DNA from: Candidatus Rubrimentiphilum sp. | GTDB lineage: Bacteria; Vulcanimicrobiota; Vulcanimicrobiia; Vulcanimicrobiales; Vulcanimicrobiaceae | Length of the DNA stretch: 64,000 nucleotides | Assembly (NCBI GenBank): GCA_035710515.1 | Contig: DASTDE010000004.1 | Span: 467,434 to 531,433, forward strand | Direction: 5' to 3' | In this document: one piece after another, positions 15,473-24,512 of the stretch | How the letters are laid out: each line of letters begins with the position of its first letter | Position numbering within the stretch: the stretch's first letter is position 1 | The notes under the pieces: model-generated | Told to the model about the DNA's origin: nothing | Database searches by the model: none | What the model saw: only the letters and a program-made list of their open reading frames with translations | Position numbers and translations under genes: made by a program

Positions 15473-18400
15473 AACTCAAGAGCATCAAAACGTTCGGCTT
15501 TAAGACTTTCGCCGATCCCACGACGCTCGAATTCGGCGGCGGCATCACCGCCATCGTCGGCCCCAACGGTTCCGGAAAATCCAATCTGATCGACGCCTTC
15601 CGCTGGGGACTGGGCGAACAGAGCAGCAAGAGCTTGCGCTCGGGCAAGATGGAAGACGTCATCTTTGCCGGCAACGAGAAGCGCAAGCCGCTCGGCCTGG
15701 CCGAAGTGACGATTACCTTCGACAACAGCGACCGCCGGTTGGCGATCGACTTCGAGGAAGTCGAGATCGCGCGGCGCGCCTATCGCGCGGGCGAGATCGA
15801 ATACTACATCAACCGCAATCAGGTGCGCTTGCGCGACGTGCTCGATCTGCTGATGGGGACGGGCCTGGGGCCGGGCAGCTATTCGATTGTCTCGCAAGGT
15901 CAGATCGACGCGATTCTCACGAGCAAGCCGACGGACCGCCGCGCACTCTTTGAAGAGACTGCCGGCATCGCCAAGTTCCTGGCGCGGAAGAACGAGTCGC
16001 TGCGCCGCTTGGAGCAGACCGAGGCGAACGCGATCCGCATCAACGACTTGATCGTCGAGTTGGAACGCCGCATCCCCGAACTCGACACGCAGGTGCGCCG
16101 GGCTAGACGCTACCGTAAGCTCAACACGCGGGTGCGCGATCTCGAGATTCTTTCGTACATTCGTGCCAGCGCGTCACGCCGCGGCGAACGCGAGACGCTC
16201 AAGGCCGAGCTCAGCCGCAACGAGGAGCTGCGCGGCGCGGGCGCCGCCAAAGCTGCGACGCTGGGCGCGCAACTCGCGCAAGCTCGTACCGACGCGTACC
16301 GCCAAGAGCTCGCGCTGGAAGAGCTGCGCACGAAGACGCAGACGGTACGCGCCGACCTTGCGCGGCTCGAAGCTGAATACGCCGCATCGCAAGCGCGCCG
16401 CGAAGCACTGGAAGCGCAAGATACGCAGACCTCTCAAGACGCGGAGCGCGTTCGCCAGGAGCGCGAAACGCTGGAAGCGACGATCGCAAGCCTCGAGGCG
16501 CGTTTGGGCCCGCTGCAGGCAGAGCTCGAAGCCGCGCGCGACGGCGAGCTGGCTGCGCAGGCCGCACTCTCGCACGCGCGCGGCGAACTCGACGCGATCT
16601 TCACGCAGCTGCGCGAAGTGGAAGCCGCGGCTTCGCTGTCGGCGGCACGCAAAGCCGAACGCCGCGTGCAGTATCAAAACGCGCGCACGGAGAGCGAGCG
16701 GTTCGAGAACGATCTGCGCACCGCGAATGATGCGGCCGAACGTCTGCAGATTGCAGCCGGCGGCGCAACACACCGGTACGGCGAGCGCGAAGCGCAGCTC
16801 AACGCGCTCGAGACGCAGCTGCTCGACGCGCGCGGCCGCATCGAAGATGCCGAAAAGTTGGCGTCCGCCGCGCAAAGTGATCTTGCGCAAGCGCAAACCG
16901 CGCACCGCGAATACTCGAGCGAAGTCGCCGCTGCGCAGTCGCGTCTGCACACGATCGAAGAACTCGAAAACGCGATGGAAGGCCACGTGCCCGGAACGCG
17001 CGCCGTCGTCGAGGCGTGGCAGCGCGGCGAACTGCGCGGCATCGAGGGCATCGTCAGCAACCTGATCGAGATCGACGAGCAGTACGCGCGCGCGATGGAC
17101 GTCGCATTCGGCGTCCGCCTCTCGAACATCGTCACGCAAACTTCGGAAGACGCCGAACGCGCCATCGATTTCTTGAACGTGAAAGAAGTCGGCCGGGCGA
17201 CGTTCTTGCCGCTCGACACGCTGAAGAACCGTACCGGCAAGGAACTGACCGCCGAGCTGCGCGGCATGAAAGGCATCATCGGCTACGCGCACACGCTAGT
17301 ACGGACCGCGCCGCAGTATGAAAGCATCGTGCGCTTTTTGGTGGGCAGCGTACTGCTGGTGGATACCTTGCAAACCGGTATCGATCTCGTGCGCAATCGC
17401 GGATTCCGCGAAACCATCGTCACGTTGTCGGGCGAACAGATTGCCGGCGGCGGCGCGATCACCGGCGGCCGTTACAAGCGCGAGCGCTCGATTCTTTCGC
17501 GGCGCGCACAGGCGCAGACGCTGCGCGAGCGCCTGACGGAGATGCGCACGCATCTGCAGCAACTGGAATCGCAGCTCGAGCGCAATGCCAACGAGTCGGT
17601 CAAAGCGATCGAGGCGCGCGACGCGGCCAGAGCGTTCTTTACGCGCACGGAGCTGAGCCTGGCCGAGGTGCGAGGCGAGATGGCGACGGCGGCCGCCGAA
17701 GCCGAACGCATGCAGCAAGACTTTGCCGCATCGCAGGCGCGCATTGCGGAGCTGCAAGCTGCGGCTGAAAGTGCGCGCGCTCGCGAGCTTGAATTCGAGA
17801 AACTTCCGGAAGAGGCCGACGACGCCGACCGTGCGCGTCTGGAGACGCTCTTGCGTGAAGCGCGCGAACGGATCGCGCAAGCGGAAGCCGCGCAAGCCGA
17901 AGCGACGCGCGTCGCGGGCGAATTGCGCGAGCGGCAAGCTGCGCTGGGCGCGGAGGATCATGCCGCGAGAGCGCGCTTTGGATTGATCGACGCCGACGTC
18001 GAACGTGCACGCGCGGCCCGCGAGCAGATGCACGCCGACATCGCGCATTTGAACGCACAGGTGCAGACCGGCGCGGCGCAACTGGAGACGCTGCGGGTAG
18101 CAGTCGCGGAAACCGATGCAAACTTTGAGGCGGCACGCCGCGAGCGCGAAACGCTCTCGGATCGCGTGACGCAACTCGAGTCGGACGTGCGCACTGCGGA
18201 ACTCGAAGAGCGCGATATCGCCGCGGGCGGCGAGAGTCACCGAATGCGTCTCGCCGAGATCGAAGCCGAGCTCGGTATGCTCGTCTCGCAGTTCGCGCAG
18301 AACCCGGCCACCGACGAAGAGTGCCGCGAAGTCGAAGAACGGTATAAGGAAGAACCCGACGAGGTGACCGTCGATCTTCCGCGCCTGCGCGAAGAGCTGG

Positions 18401-19032
18401 CGCGCCTCTCGAACGTCAACCTCAATGCCGAGGCGGATCGCGAAGAGCTCTCGCAGCGCGAACAGTTCTTGCGGGCGCAGCTCGACGATCTGGCCAAGGC
18501 GCGCGAGACGCTGCTGCAGTCGATCGCCGAGATCGAACAGCTGACGCAAGCGCAGTTCAATGAAACCTTCGAACTGGTCGCAGCGGCGTTTACGGAGATG
18601 TACGCGCGCTTGATTGGCGGCGGCGAAGCGCGCATGTGGCAAACCAATCCGGAGAATCTCTCCGAAACCGGCATCGAAATTTCCGTGCAGCCACCGGGCA
18701 AGAAGCTGATGCCGCTGGCGGCGCTCTCCGGCGGCGAGCGCGCGCTCACCGCGGCCGCGCTCATCTTTGCGCTGATTACCGTTCGTCCGTCGCCGTTCTA
18801 CCTGCTCGACGAAGTCGACGCCGCGCTGGACGACGCCAACGTCGAGCGTTTCTCCAAGATGGTGCGCGAGCTGGCCACCGAGTCGCAGATGGTGATCGTG
18901 ACGCACAACAAACAGACGATGGAACTCGCCGACCGCCTGTACGGCGTAACGATGCGCGAAGCGGGAATCAGCTCGATCATTTCCGCGGAGCTGAGCGAAG
19001 ACGACCAGCGGGCGGAGGCCGCCATTGCCTGA
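15469..19032 (+). CDS. smc: Chromosome segregation protein SMC, apparent ATA start
   Basis: SMC is the ATPase of the condensin complex that organises and segregates the chromosome. From 15469 it has 1187 residues, the family's normal length. The Walker A motif GPNGSGKSN lies near residue 30-38, then the N-terminal head, a long coiled coil, the hinge (about 505-680), the second coiled coil, the signature LSGGERALTAAALIFAL near 1085 and Walker B FYLLDEVDAALDDANV near 1105. The first ATG in frame (15634) is past Walker A. Back to an in-frame TAG at 15361 there is no ATG, GTG or TTG, so translation must begin at another codon; ATA at 15469 gives the expected KLKSIKTFGFKTFAD start and forms a 4-base ATAA overlap with the rnc stop, with AAAAGGG upstream. 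Confidence 0.95.
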   Translation: MKLKSIKTFGFKTFADPTTLEFGGGITAIVGPNGSGKSNLIDAFRWGLGEQSSKSLRSGKMEDVIFAGNEKRKPLGLAEVTITFDNSDRRLAIDFEEVEIARRAYRAGEIEYYINRNQVRLRDVLDLLMGTGLGPGSYSIVSQGQIDAILTSKPTDRRALFEETAGIAKFLARKNESLRRLEQTEANAIRINDLIVELERRIPELDTQVRRARRYRKLNTRVRDLEILSYIRASASRRGERETLKAELSRNEELRGAGAAKAATLGAQLAQARTDAYRQELALEELRTKTQTVRADLARLEAEYAASQARREALEAQDTQTSQDAERVRQERETLEATIASLEARLGPLQAELEAARDGELAAQAALSHARGELDAIFTQLREVEAAASLSAARKAERRVQYQNARTESERFENDLRTANDAAERLQIAAGGATHRYGEREAQLNALETQLLDARGRIEDAEKLASAAQSDLAQAQTAHREYSSEVAAAQSRLHTIEELENAMEGHVPGTRAVVEAWQRGELRGIEGIVSNLIEIDEQYARAMDVAFGVRLSNIVTQTSEDAERAIDFLNVKEVGRATFLPLDTLKNRTGKELTAELRGMKGIIGYAHTLVRTAPQYESIVRFLVGSVLLVDTLQTGIDLVRNRGFRETIVTLSGEQIAGGGAITGGRYKRERSILSRRAQAQTLRERLTEMRTHLQQLESQLERNANESVKAIEARDAARAFFTRTELSLAEVRGEMATAAAEAERMQQDFAASQARIAELQAAAESARARELEFEKLPEEADDADRARLETLLREARERIAQAEAAQAEATRVAGELRERQAALGAEDHAARARFGLIDADVERARAAREQMHADIAHLNAQVQTGAAQLETLRVAVAETDANFEAARRERETLSDRVTQLESDVRTAELEERDIAAGGESHRMRLAEIEAELGMLVSQFAQNPATDEECREVEERYKEEPDEVTVDLPRLREELARLSNVNLNAEADREELSQREQFLRAQLDDLAKARETLLQSIAEIEQLTQAQFNETFELVAAAFTEMYARLIGGGEARMWQTNPENLSETGIEISVQPPGKKLMPLAALSGGERALTAAALIFALITVRPSPFYLLDEVDAALDDANVERFSKMVRELATESQMVIVTHNKQTMELADRLYGVTMREAGISSIISAELSEDDQRAEAAIA

Positions 19033-20539
19033 AGCCGCGCTCTTTTCGCTTACCGATAAAGCCGGAGCGCCCGAACTAGCCAAAGCGCTTGTCGCGCGCG
19101 GCTGCGCGATCTACGCCACGAGCGGAACGCGCGAAGTCCTGGCCGCAAGCGGAATTCCGTCGCACGACGTCGAGGAGGTCACCGGCTTTCCGGCGCTTTT
19201 CGGCGGTCTCATCAAAACGCTGCATCCCAAACTGCTCGGCGGCATTCTTTTCGATCGCGACGACGCCGGCCACCGCGCGCAGGCGCTGCAGTACGGGATT
19301 CACCCGTTTTCCGTCGTCGCGGTCAATCTTTATCCGTTCGAAGCAATTGACATCGGCGGCGTCGCACTATTGCGCGCGGCCGCAAAAAATTACCGGCACG
19401 TTACCGTGCTCAGCGATCCGTCGCAGTACGGCGCGTTCTTGGAAGCGCTGGATCGCGGAGGCCCAAGCGAAGCCGAGCGCAAGCAGCTCGCCGTTCGTGC
19501 CTTCGAGCGTGCCTCAGAGTATGACGTCGCGATCGCCCGCCATCTTGCGGAAGGCGAGAAGGACGCCGAGGAATTGCCCGGAGCGTTGACCGTCGCCATG
19601 CCGCTCTCGCAGCAGTTGCGCTACGGAGAGAACCCGCAGCTTCGCGCGGCGTTTTATCTGGGCAACTCGCGTCTGGTTCCGGAGCAGCTGCACGGCAAGG
19701 CGCTGAGTTACAATAACTTGCTCGACCTCGACGCGACGCTGCGCCTGCTTTCCCGAGCGGCGCTCGGCGCCGAGTTTGGCTCGCAGCGCGAGCGCTTCGT
19801 GCGCACGGCGATCGTCAAACACACGGTGCCGTGCGGCGTCGCGCAACGTTCGACGGTGCAAAAGGCCATCGGTGAGGCGCTGCAAGCCGATCCGATCTCC
19901 GCTTACGGCGGCATCTTGGCAACGGACGGCGCGATCGATCTGCCGGCGGCGCAAGCGCTGGCGCCGTTTTTCCTTGAGATCGTGGCCGCGCCGGATTTCG
20001 CACCCGATGCACTGCAGATGCTGCAGAAAAAAAAGAATCTACGGATCATGCGCTACGATCCGCATCTGCCGGACGAATTGCAGCGCGGCCTGCAGCTGCG
20101 CAGCGCGCTTGGCGGCGTGCTCGCGGAGGAAGAGGATCCGGCATTCGATGCCGAGTCGTGGCGCGTCGTGAGTTCGCGCCAGCCGCTCAAACAGGAATGG
20201 CACGATTTGGCGCTGGCGTGGGACGTCGTGCGCCACGTAAAGAGCAACGGCGTCGCGATCGTCAGCGACGGCGTGACGCGCGGAATCTGCGCGGGTCAAA
20301 CCAATCGCGTGAGCGCAGTGGAGATCGCCGGCCTGCGGGCAGGCAAACTCGCCAAGGGCGCCGCCTGCGCGAGCGATGGATTCTTTCCATTCCCCGATGG
20401 ACTGGAGGCGGCCGCCGCCGCCGGGTGTACTGCGGTGATTGCACCAAGCGGCTCGGTGCGCGATAACGAGGTGGTCGCGACGGCCGACAAGCTCAAGGTC
20501 TCATTGGTGTTTTCAAGCCACCGGTACTTTTTGCACTAG
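19025..20539 (+). CDS. purH: Bifunctional AICAR formyltransferase / IMP cyclohydrolase
   Basis: A 504-residue PurH that performs the last two steps to IMP. The N-terminal MGS-like cyclohydrolase domain spans about 1-190 (SLTDKAGAPELAKAL, TLHPKLLGGILFDRD). The C-terminal transformylase domain begins near RYGENPQLRAAFY and holds the catalytic Lys-His pair in KHTVPCG (near 263) and FFPFPDGLEAAAAAGC near the C-terminus. The TTG start overlaps the smc stop by 8 bases. Pairing with rnc-smc is not a standard operon and probably reflects local compaction. Confidence 0.95.
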   Translation: MPEAALFSLTDKAGAPELAKALVARGCAIYATSGTREVLAASGIPSHDVEEVTGFPALFGGLIKTLHPKLLGGILFDRDDAGHRAQALQYGIHPFSVVAVNLYPFEAIDIGGVALLRAAAKNYRHVTVLSDPSQYGAFLEALDRGGPSEAERKQLAVRAFERASEYDVAIARHLAEGEKDAEELPGALTVAMPLSQQLRYGENPQLRAAFYLGNSRLVPEQLHGKALSYNNLLDLDATLRLLSRAALGAEFGSQRERFVRTAIVKHTVPCGVAQRSTVQKAIGEALQADPISAYGGILATDGAIDLPAAQALAPFFLEIVAAPDFAPDALQMLQKKKNLRIMRYDPHLPDELQRGLQLRSALGGVLAEEEDPAFDAESWRVVSSRQPLKQEWHDLALAWDVVRHVKSNGVAIVSDGVTRGICAGQTNRVSAVEIAGLRAGKLAKGAACASDGFFPFPDGLEAAAAAGCTAVIAPSGSVRDNEVVATADKLKVSLVFSSHRYFLH

Positions 20540-20553
20540 AAGCTGAGGAAATA

Positions 20554-20946
20554 ATGTCACGCTACCTGCATACGTCGATCTTCGTCAACGACATGAAAGA
20601 GTCGATCGATTTCTACACGCAAAAGCTCGGACTCAAGCTGCTCGAAGGGCCGCTGCACTATCCGGGAAACGCCGACATGGCGTTCGTCGGCCGCGATTGG
20701 AACGCGTACATCGAGCTCGTCTACGATTTGGAAGATCATCCGCCGTACGTTGTGGGCAACCGGTACGAGCATCTCGCGATTGAAGTGGACGGCGAGCTTG
20801 GGCCCTTTGTGGCGCGGCTGAAAGAGCAGGGCGTCAAGATCATCAAAGACGTGAAGACGACGCCGAGCGGCAAAGGCTCGCTGGCCTTCGTTGAAGATCC
20901 TAACGGCATTCCGGTCGAGCTGCTCGAACCGCGCGTTCGGACTTAA
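20554..20946 (+). CDS. VOC-superfamily (glyoxalase I-like) protein
   Basis: A 130-residue single VOC domain with the family's paired beta-alpha-beta3 units: YLHTSIFVNDMKESIDFY at the start and GSLAFVEDPNGIPVELLEP at the end. Metal ligands are plausible at His7, Glu64 (AYIELVYD), His79 (YEHLAIEV) and Glu125. Lactoylglutathione lyase is the closest textbook member, but many VOC proteins of this size act on other substrates. It follows purH by 14 bases with GAGGAAATA before its ATG, and its end overlaps the convergent permease-like gene by 4 bases. Confidence 0.8.
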   Translation: MSRYLHTSIFVNDMKESIDFYTQKLGLKLLEGPLHYPGNADMAFVGRDWNAYIELVYDLEDHPPYVVGNRYEHLAIEVDGELGPFVARLKEQGVKIIKDVKTTPSGKGSLAFVEDPNGIPVELLEPRVRT

Positions 20947-22013
20947 CGGTACACGAACGGGTCGAGCGGCGCGGAAACCGGTTCGATTGAATCTGCGTGC
21001 AATCGCAATCCGTCGCTGCGCTGGACGAGCGCGCCGCGCGCATGCGCCCAGCCGGATCGAAACGTAAGCGGCGAATCCAAGCGGATCGCGATCGGCGCGG
21101 CGTCGGCGCGGCAGCATGTGATCGCGTAGCGTACGAGCGCCGTCGCCTTTCCCGAACGCACGACGACGCCGGTGAAGTCTACTCGTTCGCCGGCGAAGGC
21201 ATCTGCGAGCGTAGTTTCGGTGGCGCGATAGATTGGTGCGGGAGCCGCGAGCATGCAGCCGGCCAGCATAATCATCGGTCCAACGCGCAGCGCAGCACAC
21301 GACTCGCGGCGATAGCGAAACGTTAAGTACGCAAAGGCGATCGCGCACGGCCAAAGCGCGAGTGCGATCTTCGGATTGACCAGCGCCGCGCCGCCTCGCA
21401 ATGCAACGAGAGCGCAGGCAAGCGATGCGAGCGCGTACGCGAGACAGTCGTGCCCGTGACGTGAACGCTGCACTCGCACGAATGCGCGCAGATCGACGAT
21501 GCCGGCTACGCACAGAAACCCCGCGGCGGCAGGCGGTGCGACGGTGCGCGCCATTGCTGCGATCCCGATTGTTCCCAATCCGCACGGCGAACTGATGAAC
21601 GCCGCCAGTCCGGCGGCCGCGAAAACGATCTCCGGCGGGGCATGAGCTTCGGCAATAGCTGGAAAGAGCGGAACGAGTATCGCGCCCGCAATCGCAAGCG
21701 GCCATATTCCGCCGAACTGCGCGAGCACGGAACTCGCGCCGTGCGCGCAATCCCGTTTGCGCAGCGCGCATTCCATAAGAAGTGCGCCGCCTAGCCGCGC
21801 CGCCGCGACGAAGGGCCCGAAGACGAGCCACGCCGCAGCCGCCGCCGGCAACGATCGCGCCGACGGTCCCGCTCCGCAGCCGCATCCCAGGTAGGCGGTA
21901 AGGCGTCCGCTCCAACGCCACGGCAAACGCACCGCGATCGCACCGGCGAGTACGAACGGCGCGCTCTCCAACAGCATCGCGGCGGCATTCACGACGATTG
22001 CGTTCACGCGCAT
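20943..22013 (-). CDS. Predicted permease with C-terminal YcgQ/DUF1980-like domain
   Basis: A 356-residue protein with about eight to ten hydrophobic helices in residues 1-250, including Cys motifs LGCGCGAGPS (near 43) and FISSPCGLGTIG (near 140). The last about 95 residues form a soluble domain with VDFTGVVVRSGKATALVRYA and ITCCRADAAPIAI, which resembles the C-terminal OB-like domain of TIGR03943/DUF1980 (YcgQ) proteins. In Bacillus, YcgR (permease) and YcgQ are separate proteins; here both parts seem to sit in one chain. The substrate is unknown. An ATG at 22013 is preferred over the TTG three bases upstream. The gene stands alone between two plus-strand genes. Confidence 0.6.
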   Translation of the reverse strand: MRVNAIVVNAAAMLLESAPFVLAGAIAVRLPWRWSGRLTAYLGCGCGAGPSARSLPAAAAAWLVFGPFVAAARLGGALLMECALRKRDCAHGASSVLAQFGGIWPLAIAGAILVPLFPAIAEAHAPPEIVFAAAGLAAFISSPCGLGTIGIAAMARTVAPPAAAGFLCVAGIVDLRAFVRVQRSRHGHDCLAYALASLACALVALRGGAALVNPKIALALWPCAIAFAYLTFRYRRESCAALRVGPMIMLAGCMLAAPAPIYRATETTLADAFAGERVDFTGVVVRSGKATALVRYAITCCRADAAPIAIRLDSPLTFRSGWAHARGALVQRSDGLRLHADSIEPVSAPLDPFVYR

Positions 22014-22084
22014 CAATCACGTGCTTGTCCATTGTTCGCTAGGGGTAGGGAAAAATATCAGTAATAACCGTGCGGGAGATGCAA

Positions 22085-22753
22085 GTGAGGACTGTAACAG
22101 TTGGTTCAAGGATTCTAGCAAGCATCGCGACGTGCATGACGGCAGTATTGCCTTTGACGGCGAATGCAAGCCAGGTTACTGCCAAGCCGGCTCGTACGAC
22201 GCTGCGCGCAAGTGAATATGGTCCGAATGCATATTTTATAAACGGAAGTATCCTAACAAATGCGTTCTTGGCTCTTGCGGCAGTAGAACACGACAAAGGC
22301 GCTTTGGCTGACAACGGCTGGTTGATGCAAATGACCGACGATGGGCGGTACTTCAACGCGGCGCCGTCTTCGAACGACCCTATTGCAGTAACGGTGCAAG
22401 TGATTGACGGCCGCGCATCTCTAGTAGTCTCTTCGATGATGCCGCCGGCCAGTGCGACAATCGATCTAGGCGCTCTCCGCGCCATCCGGGCAGCGTACAA
22501 CTTCTTTCAGACGCAAACCGGATTGCCACCGGGGGGCGACCGCGCATTATCGAGCTATGACGTTCTCGTCCACCCCTCCAAAGCTGGTCAATACAATGCT
22601 CGTTACGCCGGGAAACTCTTCGTTTGGCTACTGCATCATAAAGATCCGAATGTTAGAAGCACCTTTGCAGGGTGCTTCGACGGATCAGGTTATGAGAAGG
22701 AATACCTCGTCGATCCTGGGACGTTCGCAGTCATCGCGCTGCCGTGTAGGTAG
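22085..22753 (+). CDS. Hypothetical secreted protein
   Basis: A 222-residue protein with a signal peptide (residues 1-24, hydrophobic ILASIATCMTAVLPL, cleavage near TANAS). The GTG at 22085 is chosen because GGGAG lies seven bases before it; in-frame alternatives at 22070 (GTG) and 22079 (ATG) have worse spacing. The mature part has a segment with strand-like spacing (DPIAVTVQVIDGRASLVVSS) and one late Cys pair (AGCFDG and ALPCR). No domain is recognised. Its codon and base composition look less GC-rich than its neighbours, which may indicate later acquisition. Confidence 0.6.
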   Translation: MRTVTVGSRILASIATCMTAVLPLTANASQVTAKPARTTLRASEYGPNAYFINGSILTNAFLALAAVEHDKGALADNGWLMQMTDDGRYFNAAPSSNDPIAVTVQVIDGRASLVVSSMMPPASATIDLGALRAIRAAYNFFQTQTGLPPGGDRALSSYDVLVHPSKAGQYNARYAGKLFVWLLHHKDPNVRSTFAGCFDGSGYEKEYLVDPGTFAVIALPCR

Positions 22754-22809
22754 AACGGCATGCCGCGCTAGGGGCAGGTCCGGCCCGCAATCCTTTTAAA
22801 GACTGCGCC

Positions 22810-24075
22810 ATGCCCTCCAAGCTCGCTGCGCCTCGCGGCACGCAAGACCTCATTCCGCCGCAGTCGGGGCGCTGGCAAGAGCTGGAAGCACGCATTCACG
22901 CGCTAGCACGGAGCTACGGTTACGGCGAAATTCGCACGCCGATCTTCGAATCCACCGAACTTTTCGTGCGCGGCGTCGGCGAGACGAGCGACATCGTCGA
23001 AAAAGAGATGTACACGTTCCTCGACAAGAGCGAGCGGAGCATGACGCTGCGTCCCGAGTGGACCGCGCCGGTCGTGCGCGCCGCGCTTCAGCACGGACTT
23101 TTCGCGCAGGGCGCGCAGCGCCTCTACTATATGGGACCGATCTTCCGCTACGAGCGGCCGCAAGCGGGACGCTATCGCCAATCGCACCAGTTCGGCATCG
23201 AGTGCACTGGGTTCAGCGAGCCGGAGGCGGACGCCGAAGTTATTTCTTTGGGTTGGGACTTGCTGCAAACGTACGCTATCAAGGGGGTGACGCTGCATCT
23301 CAACTCGATCGGCGACGAAAAATGCCGCCCGCAATATCGCGATGCGTTGCGCGCTCACTTCGGCCCGCATCTCGAGAAACTCAGCACCGATTCGCAGCGC
23401 CGCTTAGAGCGCAATCCGCTGCGCGTACTCGACAGCAAGGCGCCCGAAGATCAACCTTTTGTGGAAAACGCGCCGCAGTTCGAAAGTTTTTTGTGTGCCG
23501 ATTGCCGCACGCACTTCGAGAGCGTCAAACGCATTCTCGACGCGAGCGGCGTTCCGTACACGGTCGATCCGAAGATCGTGCGCGGTTTGGACTATTACAC
23601 GCGGACCGTTTTTGAATTCGTTTCAGACGTGCTTGGCGCGCAAAACACGATCTGCGCCGGCGGGCGCTACGACGGCCTCGTCGGATCGCTCGGCGGCCCC
23701 GAGGTTCCGGCCGTGGGCTTCGCCTTGGGAATGGAACGCTTTCTCACGGTCGTCGCGATCGGGTCGGACGAAGAAGCGCGCCGTGAGGGTGTTCAGGCAA
23801 TTGCGATTGGGCCGCAGGCGCTGGAAGCGTTGCTTCCGCTGGTGGCCGGGCTACGGCGCAAAGGCGGCGGGCCGGTCTTCATTGACTACGGCGATCGGAA
23901 GCTGTTGCCGCAACTCAAGATCGCCGATCGCAACAACGCGCGGTACGCCCTCATTTTGGGCGAGAAAGAACTGGCCGAAAAAACCATCGTTTTGCGCGAC
24001 CTGGTGACGCGCGCGGACCGGACCTTGCCCTTCGGAAAAGATACTCTGGAGGCGCTCGGTGAAATGAGAGAGTGA
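22810..24075 (+). CDS. hisS: Histidyl-tRNA synthetase
   Basis: A 421-residue class II synthetase that charges tRNA-His. Motif 2 GPIFRYERPQAGRYR lies near residue 112, the histidine-specific signature RGLDYYTRTVFEF near 258, and motif 3 VGFALGMERF near 302. The C-terminal anticodon-binding domain spans about 325-421. It overlaps accB at the stop. hisS is usually followed directly by aspS in Firmicutes; here aspS lies 8.4 kb further on, after an envelope-sugar block. Confidence 0.96.
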   Translation: MPSKLAAPRGTQDLIPPQSGRWQELEARIHALARSYGYGEIRTPIFESTELFVRGVGETSDIVEKEMYTFLDKSERSMTLRPEWTAPVVRAALQHGLFAQGAQRLYYMGPIFRYERPQAGRYRQSHQFGIECTGFSEPEADAEVISLGWDLLQTYAIKGVTLHLNSIGDEKCRPQYRDALRAHFGPHLEKLSTDSQRRLERNPLRVLDSKAPEDQPFVENAPQFESFLCADCRTHFESVKRILDASGVPYTVDPKIVRGLDYYTRTVFEFVSDVLGAQNTICAGGRYDGLVGSLGGPEVPAVGFALGMERFLTVVAIGSDEEARREGVQAIAIGPQALEALLPLVAGLRRKGGGPVFIDYGDRKLLPQLKIADRNNARYALILGEKELAEKTIVLRDLVTRADRTLPFGKDTLEALGEMRE

Positions 24076-24512
24076 TGGACGAGCAGCAGACCCTCAAAGA
24101 GCTCCTGGAGATCATGCACGAGAACGATCTCGACGCGCTCAAGGTCAAGATGGGCGACGCGATCTTCGAATTGGTCCGCCGCGACCCGGCAGCCCCCGCG
24201 GCCGCGCCGGCGCCCGCCGCGCCCAGCGCGCCCGGGGCCGCGCCGCAGGCGGGTGCGCCCGCCGCCTCTGCCAACGTGAAAAAAGTGACCGCGCCGCTGG
24301 TTGGCGTCTTCTATCGCTCCGCCGCGCCGGACGCCGAGTCATTCGTAAAGGAAGGCGACCGCGTCGAGCCCGGCCAGGTGCTCTGCATTCTGGAAGCGAT
24401 GAAGCTCTTCAACGAGATCACCAGCGACTACGCCGGCATCGTAACGCGCATCGTTCCGGAGAACGGCGAGCTGGTCTCGCTCGGTCAGGAACTCTTTTGG
24501 ATCGAACCGTAG
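24075..24512 (+). CDS. accB: Biotin carboxyl carrier protein of acetyl-CoA carboxylase
   Basis: A 145-residue carrier that holds biotin between biotin carboxylase and carboxyltransferase in the first step of fatty-acid synthesis. It has the usual three parts: an N-terminal helical domain, an Ala/Pro-rich flexible linker (about residues 38-65) and a C-terminal biotinyl domain with the target lysine in ILEAMKLFNEI. The F in place of the usual M after the biotinyl-Lys-Leu is a mild variant. The ATG at 24075 overlaps the hisS stop. accC, normally next to it, is absent from this window. Confidence 0.94.
   Translation: MDEQQTLKELLEIMHENDLDALKVKMGDAIFELVRRDPAAPAAAPAPAAPSAPGAAPQAGAPAASANVKKVTAPLVGVFYRSAAPDAESFVKEGDRVEPGQVLCILEAMKLFNEITSDYAGIVTRIVPENGELVSLGQELFWIEP

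Noticed and set aside
17296-19083. 595-codon open frame on the minus strand opposite smc
   Set aside because: It is the mirror of the GC-rich SMC coding strand. The plus strand has complete SMC motifs; the minus frame has no recognisable domain and an Arg/Leu-rich composition typical of shadow frames.
20557-22032. 491-codon minus-strand frame overlapping the VOC protein and the permease-like gene
   Set aside because: Arg-rich shadow frame covering two genes with clear domains in other frames.
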